A stretch of DNA of 64,000 bases from Brachynemurus nebulosus (taxonomy: Eukaryota > Arthropoda > Insecta > Neuroptera > Myrmeleontidae), in NCBI GenBank assembly GCA_035578155.1, contig JAPWDM010000005.1, positions 14,474,832-14,538,831 on the forward strand, read 5' to 3'. The notes under the pieces are model-generated. The model was given only the letters and a program-made list of their open reading frames with translations. It searched no databases and had not been told where the DNA came from. This document shows, piece after piece, positions 21,862-34,096 of the stretch (positions are counted from its first letter, which is position 1; each line of letters opens with the position of its first letter). The position numbers and the translations under genes are program-made.

Positions 21862-23363
21862 CCGCCACCTTTTAATTTGTGTAGGGCCCCCCTATGGAAG
21901 TTAAGAGATGAAATTTGGTAAATGGGGCTCATTTTCGAGGCACCTCATACTATCAAAGTGGGGTCAAATTTTGGGCAAATTTTTTTTCTGACCCGACCTT
22001 TAAGGGGGTGGTGGGAGGCGTAAAAACAAAAAAACTTTTCCAAACTGGTTTTAAATAATGTTTCGGTCAATTATCTACAACATATCCAAAATTCAGCTTC
22101 CTAGGATGATTTGGTGGGAGTAGAGGGGGGAAAAACGATTTTCGCTGGATCTAACAGGCCCCCAGCCCCCCAGAATTAACGTAGAGGGTTGAAATTTTGA
22201 TAAAGTTCGTACCTAGGTTGTGCTTTTTGGAGGTTTTAATATTTTACCCCCACCCCCTTATTTTTAAGCTACAATTTCATGCATTTTCGACGTTTTCGAA
22301 GTTTGTACCACTCGCACAGGTCACCCAAATAAACCTAGAGGGCTGAAATTTTGTATTCGGATTGAGTTAGTATCAAGGGGGTGCCTTTTGGGAGTCTCGA
22401 CTTTCAAACCCTACCGCCACCATTTTTATACCCAAAAGAACATGATTTTTCTTGTTTTTTAACAGTTTCGTTCGGGTCAAAATCTCCCCAAATAAACCTA
22501 GAGGGCTGAAATTTTGTGTACAGGTTAAGCTAATAGCCAGACACTGTTTTTTGGGGGTTTCAACTTTTAACCCTTACCCCCACGATTTTTACGCCAATAT
22601 TTCCTTAATTTTTTTGCTTGTTTTCTAACACGTCTAGAAACTCTCTAAGGAAACCTACAGGCCTGAAATTTTGTACGTGTATTCAGTTAGTATCCAGCTA
22701 GTACCTTTTAGGGAGTCCACATTACTTTTCCCCCCACTTCTTCCATTTTTACATCGGAATTGAATGCTATTGTTAAATGTGTTTTAAATGCATTACTTTT
22801 ATTCTAAATACAAGTAGGCGACTAGTAATTTTAAAAAATTTAAAAAAAAGTGAATACAATTTTTTAACAAATGAAATACATACATATTAAGTAATTTGAA
22901 AATGTTATTAAAGTCACTGTTTATTTATAAATTAGGAATTTTGGATTTTTATTATTTATAAAATAGAAATTTTGGATTTTTTTGGAAAGAAAAAATATCT
23001 TCATAAAAGCCTTCCAGTTTACTATTTAAGTTCCTTTTTTAATATTTAAAAATAAAACACAAAGGCAATTGGCGGATAAGCATGGATAGAAATGCCCTCG
23101 TACGAATTGTGTTGGCTTTTTCCCTGTTAACTGCTATCGGCACAAAATTGAAATTTACTGAGATTCAGCCCTTAAAAACTTAAAACCTTTTTTTAAAGCC
23201 CCGATCAACCGGACACTCATCATCAGTTTTGAAACCACCAAAATTACAAATCGCTTGTGGACTTTCAATTATATTTCGCTTGTAGACACTCAATACCGAA
23301 GATGAAAGGAAAAATTCGACTTCCGTGATGGGGCTCCGCTGCTCACGGCGTTTTTTTCTATTT
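21669..23363 (+). repeat. 1.7 kb dispersed repeat, copy 2
   Basis: Second copy of the unit at 2167-3894 in the same orientation, with its own (TA)n tract (21792-21859) and the same series of AGAGGGCTGAAATTTTG monomers with C-rich tails. Differences are single bases and small indels, suggesting fairly recent spread. The flanks differ from copy 1, which helps define the ends. Confidence 0.8.
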
Positions 23364-23649
23364 AATAATGTCGAAATATACAGGTAATAAAAGAAATGCG
23401 TTTTGTAACAATTTTTATAAAGTTATAGAAGTTTAGATGCCATTATAAAATAGAATATCACACAGTAATAATCTTCAGCGGGCTAGAAACAGATATTTTG
23501 GAAGTATAAGCAATCATTATTTAACATTCTAGACGGTTATATTAAATTTTCAGAATGTTTCTTTGAAGTTACATTTTTTTTAATTATTGTTATTTTTGAA
23601 TTGTACGCGCAGAAATCAGTCATTTTTATACTCTATCATTAACTCTTTA

Positions 23650-23940
23650 AATGACTAAGACAAGTTAACTCGTCCTGCAATATGGCGGCTCAAAATGCTG
23701 TGATATGTATATATTCACTGGTACAGATGCCGCCATTTCCAACAGATTTTCTGAAATACGGTATAATTCTAAATAATGTTCAATTGTATAAACATAGTTT
23801 AGTATAACTTATATTTTGTAAATTCCTAGGGTTCACTTTTTTTATGTTCGGATCTTTGAATTTTTTTCTTTTTCTTTTTTTGTAACATTATCTATTGTAC
23901 TAATCACTGGCAGTAAAAAGTCCGGCATTTTGAGACAAGA
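23650..23940 (+). repeat. Dispersed repeat with GAGTTAACTCG-type palindrome, copy 1
   Basis: Blocks AGTTAACTCGTCCTGCAATA, TCACTGGTACAGATGCCGCC, CTATTGTACTAATCACTGGC and GTCCGGCATTTTGAGACAA. Also found split at 53405-53481 plus 54279-54505 (+) and at 61975-62255 (-). Confidence 0.8.
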
Positions 23941-24030
23941 AAATCTTTCTATATGGTTTGTTTAAAATTGTTAAAAAAAAAACGATCATAAATTACAGAA
24001 ATTTGAACCCAAATTTAAATCTTAGGTATA

Positions 24031-25010
24031 GGGGAGAGGTGTGTCAGTAGTAACAGAGGGTCAATTGTAACTTCAAAATTTGCGAGACATCTATCAACCC
24101 TATTGAAGAGTATTACATATCATAAAGTGGCTTCTAAAGTTGTACTTTACTGACAAAACTTTCAGTTAATATCATCCGGCGGTTTTCTCTCAGCAATATC
24201 AAATGTGTTTATATAAGCTAATCGTAAATTTTGAGTGCCTTAACAATTTTTTCATTTTTGAAGTAAATACCCCATCAATTGGAAGAAAAGTGATTTTAGG
24301 GGAAACACAATCAATCAAATAATATTACCAGATAGGTAGCTTAGCTTTTTTAATCCTAATTAATATTTTATGAATTTTTTTATAAAATGAAACAGCGGTG
24401 GAAAAATTGTAACAAATTCAGTAGTGTCGATTGTAACATGTACAACTGATAAAAAATTTTAGTTGAACAAAATTAAACTTTATATTTTAGGTATGAATCG
24501 GAATAATAAAGGAGAAACAAAAATCTTCCATTAATGGGATTAAAAAAAATGCTTATAATATGCAAAACGAAAAACTAGAATAGAAACTATATTCAATGAT
24601 GTATATACGAATTCAGTTAAAAGAGTAATAGAAAGAGAAAAAATTCAGAGCTGTTGCCTGAGACTATGCTATTTGTCACCTTCCTTACTCAATATGTAAG
24701 GAAGAATTTTTAAAACTGGATTGATTATAATAACTAACGTGTAAATTGAACTAAATAATGAGTGTTACAATTGAACCTAAGCCCAGTAACAATTGATCCT
24801 CTGTTGGTGACGATTGTAACATTACACTTTGGTCTACATAAATGTAGTTATTTTAATTATTAGTCAACATAGAGTATTTTTGTGCAGCTCATTCAAAACC
24901 TGAAAAATGCCCGTATCTTGTACCAAAAATTTAATTCTCTGTGACTAATAAATACAAAGTTACTAGTCCGTATATTTTTTTTTTTTGTTACTATTGACAC
25001 ACCACTCCCC
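24031..25010. mobile_element. Tc1/mariner-like MITE (980 bases), GGGGAGAGGTGTGTC ends
   Basis: Left GGGGAGAGGTGTGTCAGTAG, right (reverse complement) GGGGAGTGGTGTGTCAATAG, both followed inward by TAACA and flanked by TA (24029-24030, 25011-25012). Internal GTTACAAT/ATTGTAAC motifs recur. No transposase. Confidence 0.82.
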
Positions 25011-25606
25011 TACCAATAATTTCCATAGTTTAAGATATTGACTTTTCTTGAACCTCTCTTGTAAAATTTGTCTCTGATAATACTATAAAACAATTTTTTC
25101 AAAACCACTCAATTCATAGCATATAAAACGCAACGATATTAATCAATATTTACTGATGACTTAAAGCTTCTTTTTGATTGCACCAATTTCGTATCTGTCC
25201 CGTTGAACGTGATTGGTTGTGAAAAATATTTTTTCACCAATAACGTAATAAACAATATATATGTTTATTTATGAAAAACCGTTTGTTTGTTACCTTACTA
25301 TTCAAAATGGGATTTTCCTCGTTTTTTGTACATATTGAACAAAACCAACCGTGTTCTTTATGAACTTATTAGAAAATCATATCGTAGACGATAAAGGGCA
25401 AACGTTTTTATTGTTATTGCTATTATGAAGTTGTAATTACTTTACTCATCATTATCAATACACGAGCGATACCCTTCCACCAAAAAGTTAGCACCCCGAC
25501 CGAAAATATTAGTATAGACATGCCGTATTTAAATTTTTTGGCATCTAATACTGAAGCTTAATAAGCACGAGAGAAATGTCACTAATACAAATTTTCCTAA
25601 CTCCGA

Positions 25607-25806
25607 AGCCCATGGAAAAAAATGGCGGGCCCCGGAGAAAAAAACATATTTTTTTAAAATACCACCCCCCCCCCAAAAAAAAAGAGTTATGATCACAAAA
25701 AATCTCCTTTTACTTTTTTCCGGGCCCCTTACCAATAGCTACAAACTGCTCTTCAATCCTGGACCCCGGGGCTGCAAACCTGACTACTCCGCTCTCTCAT
25801 CGGGTC
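25607..25806. mobile_element. hAT-type MITE, degraded second copy
   Basis: Body matches 17522-17716 (AATGGCGGGCCCCGGAG, CCGGGCCCCTTACCAATAGC, CCGGGGCTGCAAACC, CTCTCATCGGGTCTG). The left terminus is worn and no clean duplication is seen. Confidence 0.65.
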
Positions 25807-25839
25807 TGCTAAATTCTTCCGAAAAATGCCTAAATACCG

Positions 25840-27110
25840 CAAGAAAAAAGTTTTTTTCACTTGTGATCCTATATGTTTCATTTTGGCAAAAATATAAAGA
25901 AAGACTTCGAAAATCCATAATTCGCTTCCAATCTCATCATTCTATCATTCTATTTACGGTTTTTAAAGCTTAGAAAAATTTTATAAACTTGATGACGTCA
26001 TCAAATTGAAATATTTTTATGGGTAAAGGAAATCCAAGCGAACCACATTGATTCTTTTACCTGCCGTCGTGTCATTTTCAACATTGAAGATTGTTTTACG
26101 ATCATTGAAGGGTCCATATATTGTTATGCGAACTACCCAACTAGTATGGTGATGGTGGTCCGCTCTGATTATTTGAGGAACATTTTGAAAAATAAATATT
26201 ACAGTTGTATGCAAGTATAACTGTACAGTTACTAAGTAACTGCATAAGTAATATGTAGGTAATAATTATTAAAAGTTAATTTAAATTTATTAAATTACAT
26301 TTCAACACACAAAAATTATGTACCAACAACAATATAGTTGAGAAAAGTAAATTTGCAATTTTTAGGATGTCTTCTGTATACTTTGATAAAGATTTTCTCT
26401 AGTCGCTTAAGATATATGACAGATTACTGAATTCGTTAACAAAAACCTATTCATTTACCAAAAGCGACCGAAAAAAGGCCTTGCCTTGTACTAATTTTTA
26501 TGGAAGTTGCCTTGCCTTGTACTAATTCTTATTAAGTTTTATGGAAGTGACTTAAATTAGAGTGATTGGTTGTGTTATTGTGATTTAGGTGTAAATTTTT
26601 AATTTTTACTATCGAAATGATGAAATTCACTTTAAAAATATGAGCGATTCAACAGAAGTCTTCTTTCTGGCGGTCTCACGTATTTAATTTTGGTAAAAAT
26701 AAAAGTAATGGCTACGAAAACCTACAATTCACTGCCAGTTTCATCAATTTATTATTTTATTTACAGTTTTTAAGACACTGAAAAATTTTGGTGAACTTGA
26801 TGACGTCATCAAATTGAAAAATTTCTTTTTCTTCAAATCAAACTTTACAGAAGTGATTTGAATTGGGATGATTGCTTGAATTGGGGTAATTTTGGTGTGA
26901 ACTTTTCATTTTTGTTATCGAAATAACAAAATTCCCTTTAGAAATATGAATGATTCGACATAAGTCTTTTTTCTAACGATCATACATGTTTAATTTTGAT
27001 AAAAGAAAAAAAAATGGCTCCGAAAATTCATATTTATTTATGGTTTTTAAGGCCTTGAAAAATCTTATTAAACTTGATTACTACATCAGATTAAAACGAT
27101 ATCATTAAAA
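25840..27110 (+). repeat. Diverged tandem monomers, array 2
   Basis: Same family as 16880-18260 (TTCGCTTCCAATCTCATCAT, GAACTTGATGACGTCATCAA, GATTCGACATAAGTC). The TGACGTCA palindrome recurs in successive monomers. Confidence 0.6.
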
Positions 27111-27564
27111 ACATTAGAAGCTCGGGTAAAGAAAGTGGTGGCGCTGGAGAGTTTTATTAAAAGGTATTCCAATCGAAGAATATTTTAGACATTTAAAATA
27201 ATTGTGTCTTATATTTGTCTTATATTTATGTCTTGTTCATAATTTTTCACTTCCTTTTAACTGTTTGTGGTAATCTAGACTTGTAGAGTGTCCCAAACTT
27301 TCGTTTTGTCGTGTAAATTTTTACAATATAGGTACGTGTGTGGAGCATAATATTAATTATATTTTATTTATTAAAAATTTTTATAAATTTATAATAATAT
27401 TTATTTAAATAAAGTCTTTTATTTACTTTAAACGCAATATTCTTTATTGATTTTGTTTATTGGCGTTCAATTTGATTTTTTAATATATTCAACCAAAATT
27501 TGAAATATACTTATTCTATTTACAAAACAATTTATTAGTATGTATCCAAAATATTATGCAGAAG

Positions 27565-27610
27565 CAGTGGCGACGCGTGGGAGTAGACAAGGGAGACAGT
27601 GTCTCCCCAA
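27565..27610 (+). mobile_element. Possible hAT-type terminus
   Basis: CAGTGGCGACGCGTGG followed by AGTAGACAAGGGAGACAGTG resembles hAT element starts. The opposite end was not found, so this is a remnant at best. Confidence 0.35.
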
Positions 27611-27869
27611 AAAAATTAAATTTCATAAAATTTAAGATCCTTTAGAAAATTTAAAATAATTTATTATCTAAGTTTTATAATATTGGCCATTTTCAATACA
27701 TTCGCATTTTCAAATAAAACGTATATACGAATATATGTACATATAATATATATACGTTTACACTTTACACCCATATACAATAATATATACATATAACCTG
27801 AAAAATATGAGCCTCTGTGGTCATACAGAATGAAAATAGATAAGTTACAAGCACGTTACAAGTCTATTT

Positions 27870-28435
27870 AAAGGCAAAAGACATTTTTACATTTGTTTAT
27901 CCTGGCTCTACATATATGTGTGGACAACTGCCTATATATTCACACACACATACAGTCTGCATGTATGTAGAGTATTCACCAACATTTTTTTTACATCATT
28001 AATTCATTATTACTCAAAAACTAAGAAAGATTTTGGAACAATTTTTTTTTATGTATGTGTAAAATGTAGTATTCTTCTTAATAGTACAAAAATTATCAAA
28101 ATATATTCAATACTTTTTGAATAATAATAAAAAAAACTGAAACAATAATATAAAAACCGAAAAAAGACATATTTAATTTTGTTTACCCTGGCTTGCATGC
28201 ATGTATGACAAGTACCCATTTACACATTCACACACACAGTCTGCATGTATGTAGTATTGTAGTATTCACCAACATTTTTTTTACATCATTAATTCATTAT
28301 TACTCAAAAACTAAGAAAGATTTTGGAATAATTTTTTTTTATCTATGTGTAAAATGTAGTATTCTTCTTAATAGTACAAAAATTATCAAAATATATTCAG
28401 TAATTTTTGAATAATAATAAAAAAACTGAAACAAT
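27870..28435 (+). repeat. 290-base tandem duplication
   Basis: AGTATTCACCAACATTTTTT through CAAAATATATTCA occurs at 27971 and again at 28261, preceded in both by CACACA and CAGTCTGCATGTATGTA. The copies are nearly identical apart from small changes. Confidence 0.88.
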
Positions 28436-28915
28436 AATGCGATATGCAGTGTCAGGGGAAACAGAATCGTTTTTGTCTTCGCTACTGATACGTATGCGAC
28501 ATATGCCTTTGGTTACTGATGTATACGTATACATACAACTGAAGAGTATTTTATTATTACGACTGCCAGATTCGGCGGTTTTCCGCAAACTGGACGGTTT
28601 AGAAGTAAAATTTGCGGTGAAAATTTCTTGTTTGCGGCTTTCCGCTTTTTAGGCGGAATTGAAAATCAAATAAAATTTGGGTGTTGATGATTCTTTTTAC
28701 TCGCCAACAATATTTTTGGGGAAATTTAAAAAAATTGTTTTAAATGCCCATCAAAGTGCATAATGAGAATGAGAAGTAACAAAAAGTAAGAAATTTGAAC
28801 ACTAATTTGCGGTAAAGTTAGTTATTGACTGTTTTTAAGCATTTTATCAGTATATTATATAAGAATATAAATTATTGCATCATTCACATGTATGCGTTGC
28901 AATTTTTGTAATATT

Positions 28916-29248
28916 ACAAATACCCCTGTCGTAGCATCCTACATAGCAGCGAATTTCCGTTTACAAAAATTAGTTTTTCTCGGAAACTAGTTGACATAGA
29001 ATAATACTTTAAGGACCTTTTTTGTATAATTTTTTCTCCGCGTTTCAATGGTATAAAAAGATATCACAAGGAATTTTGAATAAGGGGAAACTTTGGCAAA
29101 AAACTAATTTTTTTCACGAAAATTGCCAAAAAACCATGTTTCGGGCATCGGACGTGTTTGGTTAACGAACTCGTCCAACGGTTTGGGACTTCCAATATTT
29201 TCACCAAATTTCGTAAACCTAGGACATTCCGTTCGAGAGTTATCGTGC

Positions 29249-29319
<71 letters not shown>

Positions 29320-29430
29320 AAAATTTTCGGTTTCTAGGGACCTCAAAACAAATTTCTGCCATAGTCCCGGGCTCAAGTCGCGTCATGACAGTGCCTGTAA
29401 TAGCTGAATTCCATTCTGAAAATTCGCTAA
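28916..29430 (+). mobile_element. (TA)n-core dispersed element, complete copy
   Basis: Starts near TACCCCTGTCGTAGCATCC. Left arm includes TTTTTCTCGGAAACTAGTTG and TTAACGAACTCGTCCAACGG; (TA)n core 29252-29317; right arm TTTTCGGTTTCTAGGGACCT; ends GAAAATTCGCTAA. About 515 bases, the best reference copy in the window. Confidence 0.82.
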
Positions 29431-30828
29431 AATGAAATAATATGTGTAAAAATCTTCCCATGTGTAAACTAATCCTTTATCTAGTTTAGAAAAGCAACTT
29501 CTAACAAAATCGTGAGGTTCTGAGCGTTTTGAGTTATGTTGTCACATAACATAAGTTTTGAGTTTTGTGCAACTTTTTTTATGCGGACCCTGTCTCCATC
29601 TCTTAAATTTATGTATTGTATAAGCAAAAATAACGGATTCACACTTTTTCATTGATTATCAAAGCTATTTAAGAGATGAAATCACGCCTCAAAATTAGAA
29701 TCAAACTTCAGTTTTACTTGATTACTCGAAAACTATAATAGAGAAAAAAAATGCTTTCCATTGATCAACATCTGATTCCTCAGGTCCTCAGGTGTACCTA
29801 CTATTATTTTACCTTTTTCAAAATTCAACCCAAAATTAAGTAATTTGTAAATGATCAACATATTTTCCACATTATCAGATTTACTTAATACGTACAGATT
29901 TCTTAGAAAATTTCTTTTAAATGAACAACATGCAAGCAAAATGTATCTCATATCCTGTGGTGAATATTAAACAAATTTTTTAATAATAGATAAACGGATA
30001 TTATTATCGTACACCAACAAAATTCGACAATAGACACCATTTTCGATTTATCATAACGACAGCATTTTTAATGTCTTTTAAAAAGTACACATAGGTATAT
30101 ATAATAACAAACTTATATATTTATATATTGTTAATGATATTTTATTTATATAGTGATATTATGGTGGTAATTTAGCATTGTGAAAAACCCTACCGGGAAA
30201 TAGACTCAACAATTGCTGTATCATGACTCAACAAAACTATTATAATAGATACAGGGGATGATTAATTGTGATTTGACCCCATATTGAGTCTATTACATCA
30301 AATATATACACAATATATATGTATACATACACTCAAATACACTATATTGAGTACTATGCTATTATACAGGTGAGGAAATTAACAATATTGTAAAGGAAAA
30401 CATCATTAGCAAATATTGTCATAGCCGCAATTAAAATACAGAATGTTAAAAAATTAATCAGCTCGTATAAACGTTTCAGTCAGTCATTTCTGAAAAACTG
30501 AAACTAAAAAATTGTGAACGGCGCCTATAATTTCTAAAATAACATTAATATTGTTAAAAATCAACTCTTAATATGTTTTTCTGTCCTTTCTTAATATGCT
30601 ATTAAAATTTCATAACAATTCTCCATTAGTATCTTTTTTTTTATTTTGAAAAAACCCTTGCAAAATTTTATGTATCTTACTTCGACCAATCCTCAAAAAA
30701 AATTTTTTTAAATACATTTTCTTTTTTTAAAAGGTAAGAAATGGTTAAAAGTACTTCTAAAGAAGTGGTCTAAACCCTGAGAGGGTTCCTTATTAACCAA
30801 TTGTGAATTGGTGACAATTTATCACCAA

Positions 30829-31344
30829 TGGGGTATTTGACAATTTTTTAAAAACCATCTTAGTGTGTTTATTACTTCTTACTAAGCTCATAATACACAT
30901 TTTTAAATTATTTTATACAATATTTTTAATAAAAATCACCGATAAAATTTCAGTTTTTAAAAAGATCGCCAAAACGATGCTTTCTGTGACGTCAAATCGT
31001 ATGACGTCATTGGCTCTAAAACATTGAGTAGTAGTAGTAGGTCTAGTAATGAAAATTAACAATGAAAAATTTCTTTCATAGTTACCAAAAAAGTAAATAA
31101 TTTTTTTCCTAACTACAATATAATACCTACATATTCGAACGAGCTTGTGACGTAAGCTGCTTTTGCTTGATGTTTTTGATTACGTCATTTTTAACGTAAA
31201 TTTTGTAATTTTATTTAATTAAAATTTTTATATTTTTGAACGAAATAACTTGTAAAAAAGCAATATCCAGTATTATTATGACTCGAGCAATTATTTAAAA
31301 ATCAAAATAGATATTTTTTCAATTACTGTCAAATACCCCATTCA
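30829..31344. mobile_element. Possible inverted-repeat element, GGGGTATTTGACA ends
   Basis: ATGGGGTATTTGACAATTTT at the left and the inverted TTACTGTCAAATACCCCATT at the right, 510 bases apart. ATGGGGTATTTGACAGTATC also occurs alone near 60664. Ends are approximate. Confidence 0.5.
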
Positions 31345-31535
31345 CAATTACCCCATGATTTTAAAATTGTAGGGTAATTGTGAACGTCATTCACAAATGC
31401 CCCCATTCGGTCAAAAATTTCAGTAGTGTTCTTTTCAGAGCTGAAAATGTTGATGAATGTGCTGGTGACCTTATTGTACAAGTTTCCGTTGTACAAACAA
31501 TACAAAAAAAAATTGTTTTTTATTCATGTAAACTA

Positions 31536-32616
31536 GGGTAAGAGACCCGATGACCGATCACTATTTTTAGCTGTATCATTAAATTAGCTTAAAAAAATTA
31601 AAAAATAAACAAAACACCCATTTTTTTTTTCTTAATAAGTATGAAACCAAGTTTTTTTAATCCAATAGATATGTTTTTAAGAAAATATAACCCAAAAATT
31701 TTGATTTATTAATGATTTTGTTTTATAATTTGTTGACGTCTATTAAAAAGCATACACAAAATATTAACCTCCTTTGAAAGATCAATACACTTACCCCTAT
31801 CAAAAATCACCGATTAGTCCGATTACTAATGTACATCAGTACAGTAGTAAATCTTATACTATCGAATATTTGAACCATTCTCTTTCAGTCACTTTGACAC
31901 TCTATCCACTACAAGAGGTCAGTCTGTGTCATAGAGTATCACAGAATGACACCTTGTGAAACATAGCAGCAATGACAGAAGGGTTTAAATATTCGATAAA
32001 ATAAACCACTAAAATACTGTATTTTCTTTCGCCATCTATAATTTTGCTTTAAAAAACATTGTGTACATTGTGACATGATTCTAACTTACCTATACGCCAT
32101 TGTGAATTTTTAAACAGTTAAATTGACGATAGATGACGTCAAAAATGTTTATAAAATAGATTTGGAATATCTGTATGATTCTCAAAATACCCAACTCGAA
32201 AACTTGGATCCCAACAAGAATCAGTCATACAAATAATATTTAACACATATAAAATTTAATTTAGCTATCCTAATCTCTTAAGTGGACTAATAACAATTAT
32301 TTGTATACTTTTATTATGCTAATAACTTTAAAAATTCGGTGAAAAATGTTACAATTTATAACCCATGTGTTTTGAAAAATGATCATCCACCATATTAAAA
32401 ATTCATGAATTCAACAAAAATTGTTATATATATATATGTATTTCTTAAATTAAGTGAGGAGACATTAAATGTGATGTGAATTTAAATTGAAAAATAATCA
32501 TTGTATTAACAATAATTTTTTTTATCAAAGGTTTCTTTCAGAAATAACTTCATTAAAATATAAATGTCAAAACTGATCGGACTTATAACCCCGATCGACA
32601 ATGGGGTCTTTTACCC
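31536..32616. mobile_element. Tc1/mariner-like element (1.08 kb), GGGTAAGAGACCC ends
   Basis: Left GGGTAAGAGACCCGATGACC, right inverted as GGGGTCTTTTACCC, flanked by TA on both sides. CCGATCA-type motifs follow in both. No transposase frame. Confidence 0.72.
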
Positions 32617-33623
32617 TAAATGTATTTCCTTGAAAAAGTCTTATTTTCCTTGTTTTTGTGTGAATACATGTAATTTTTTGATTTTTTATATGATAAAATG
32701 ACAAAATATCATCAAAATATCATTTTTAGCTTGTAATAAATTTGTTCCTACAATTTTTGTTATTTTTCTTTAACCTTGATTTTTTGTAGAAATTTGAGGT
32801 ATGCGTAACTTGCATTAAACAAAGAGAAATTGTAACCGCTAAAGTATGATGAAAAATTTGAAAGTAGAGTAAATGTGAAAAATTTGAGTTGGGCTTCACT
32901 CTGACGTACCACACTTCTCTTGTAATCCATTCTAAATAATTTTTCTGATGGCATTCACTTTTACCCCGAAATTCATAATATTTGCAAAACCGCACCGGGG
33001 AAATGTGAATGGCTTATAAAATTTTTATTTTTCATACGAATTTGCTCAAAATTTGTGTGGTGCATCTTGAATAATGTAGAATTAAAAATAAATCAACCAT
33101 AATGTGATATATAAAATAAAAAATACTTAAAACAACGCTTTTATCTCAACTCATGAAAATCCATTCAAAATTACCCCGGTCAACCCTATTTAAAATATTT
33201 CTTGCTTTTATTTTTAATTTGTTAATAATATGATTATCTAAACCTCTTACTTTTCATATGAGTTTAAAAAATTACAGTTTTTAAAAAAATGACACGGTCT
33301 CTTAAATTGCATAAGATCCGACACTGACTATTACAAATGCTAATCAAATGCGGGTAGACCACTTAATGTTATAACAGAAATGGCGAATTCATAAAGGTTC
33401 CGTCGTTAGAACTACGAAATCCTAAAAAATTCGTCAAATGCTTGTTGCATTTTACGCATAAATTAAGGATCTGTAGTCATTTCAAATTCAAATGATTGCA
33501 GGCCACTCGCATTAGGATTGCCAACCATATTGTGTTGAAAACTGTATTATACTTTTGTGGAAAGCTAAAAAGGAATTCAAAATTGATAAATTCTGCTAAA
33601 AGTACAAAAAATATTGTGCATAA

Positions 33624-34096
33624 GGCTGGTCGTCCATTGCATGCGAAAACGTGCGAAATTTAATTCGGACGAATATGCATGAAAACGGACGAACGATCCA
33701 AACAGCTGTAAAGCTATATACATCCTCGTCCATAGAAAGCGTCTCGTTCGTCCATTTCCGTGCGCATAATTGCAACGTGCGAACAAATCCAATTTTGTTT
33801 GGAGTTTTTCCACGCGAAGAAGTTCGTTTCATTAAATTTTTATTTTTATTGAGATGAAACTGAAGGTAAATTACAATTAAAACTGTATACTTGTACATAT
33901 TATTACGTGCCATAAATTGTTTTTTACATATCTTTATAGCATCTATAGCTTGAGAAAAAAAATTAAAAAGAAAAATACTATGACGAATATTGGGCTAGTG
34001 GACGGACAGCAAACATATCATTTCGGACGAACGACAAACGTGCGTAATCGTCTGAATCAAATTTCGCAGTTGTCCGCAACCAATGGACGACCAGCC
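33624..34096. mobile_element. PIF/Harbinger-like MITE, family 2, copy 1
   Basis: Perfect terminal pair GGCTGGTCGTCCATTG and CAATGGACGACCAGCC with TAA at 33621-33623 and 34097-34099. GGACGAACG/CGTTCGTCC motifs recur inside. 473 bases. Confidence 0.87.

Noticed and set aside
27918..28414. Two similar 68- and 73-residue frames that looked like a duplicated small gene
   Set aside because: Produced by a 290-base noncoding tandem duplication; hydrophobic low-complexity translation with no start context or splice support.
33577..33913. Overlapping frames on both strands at 33.6-33.9 kb
   Set aside because: Fall inside the Harbinger-like MITE, whose other copy (42441-42866) does not preserve them.
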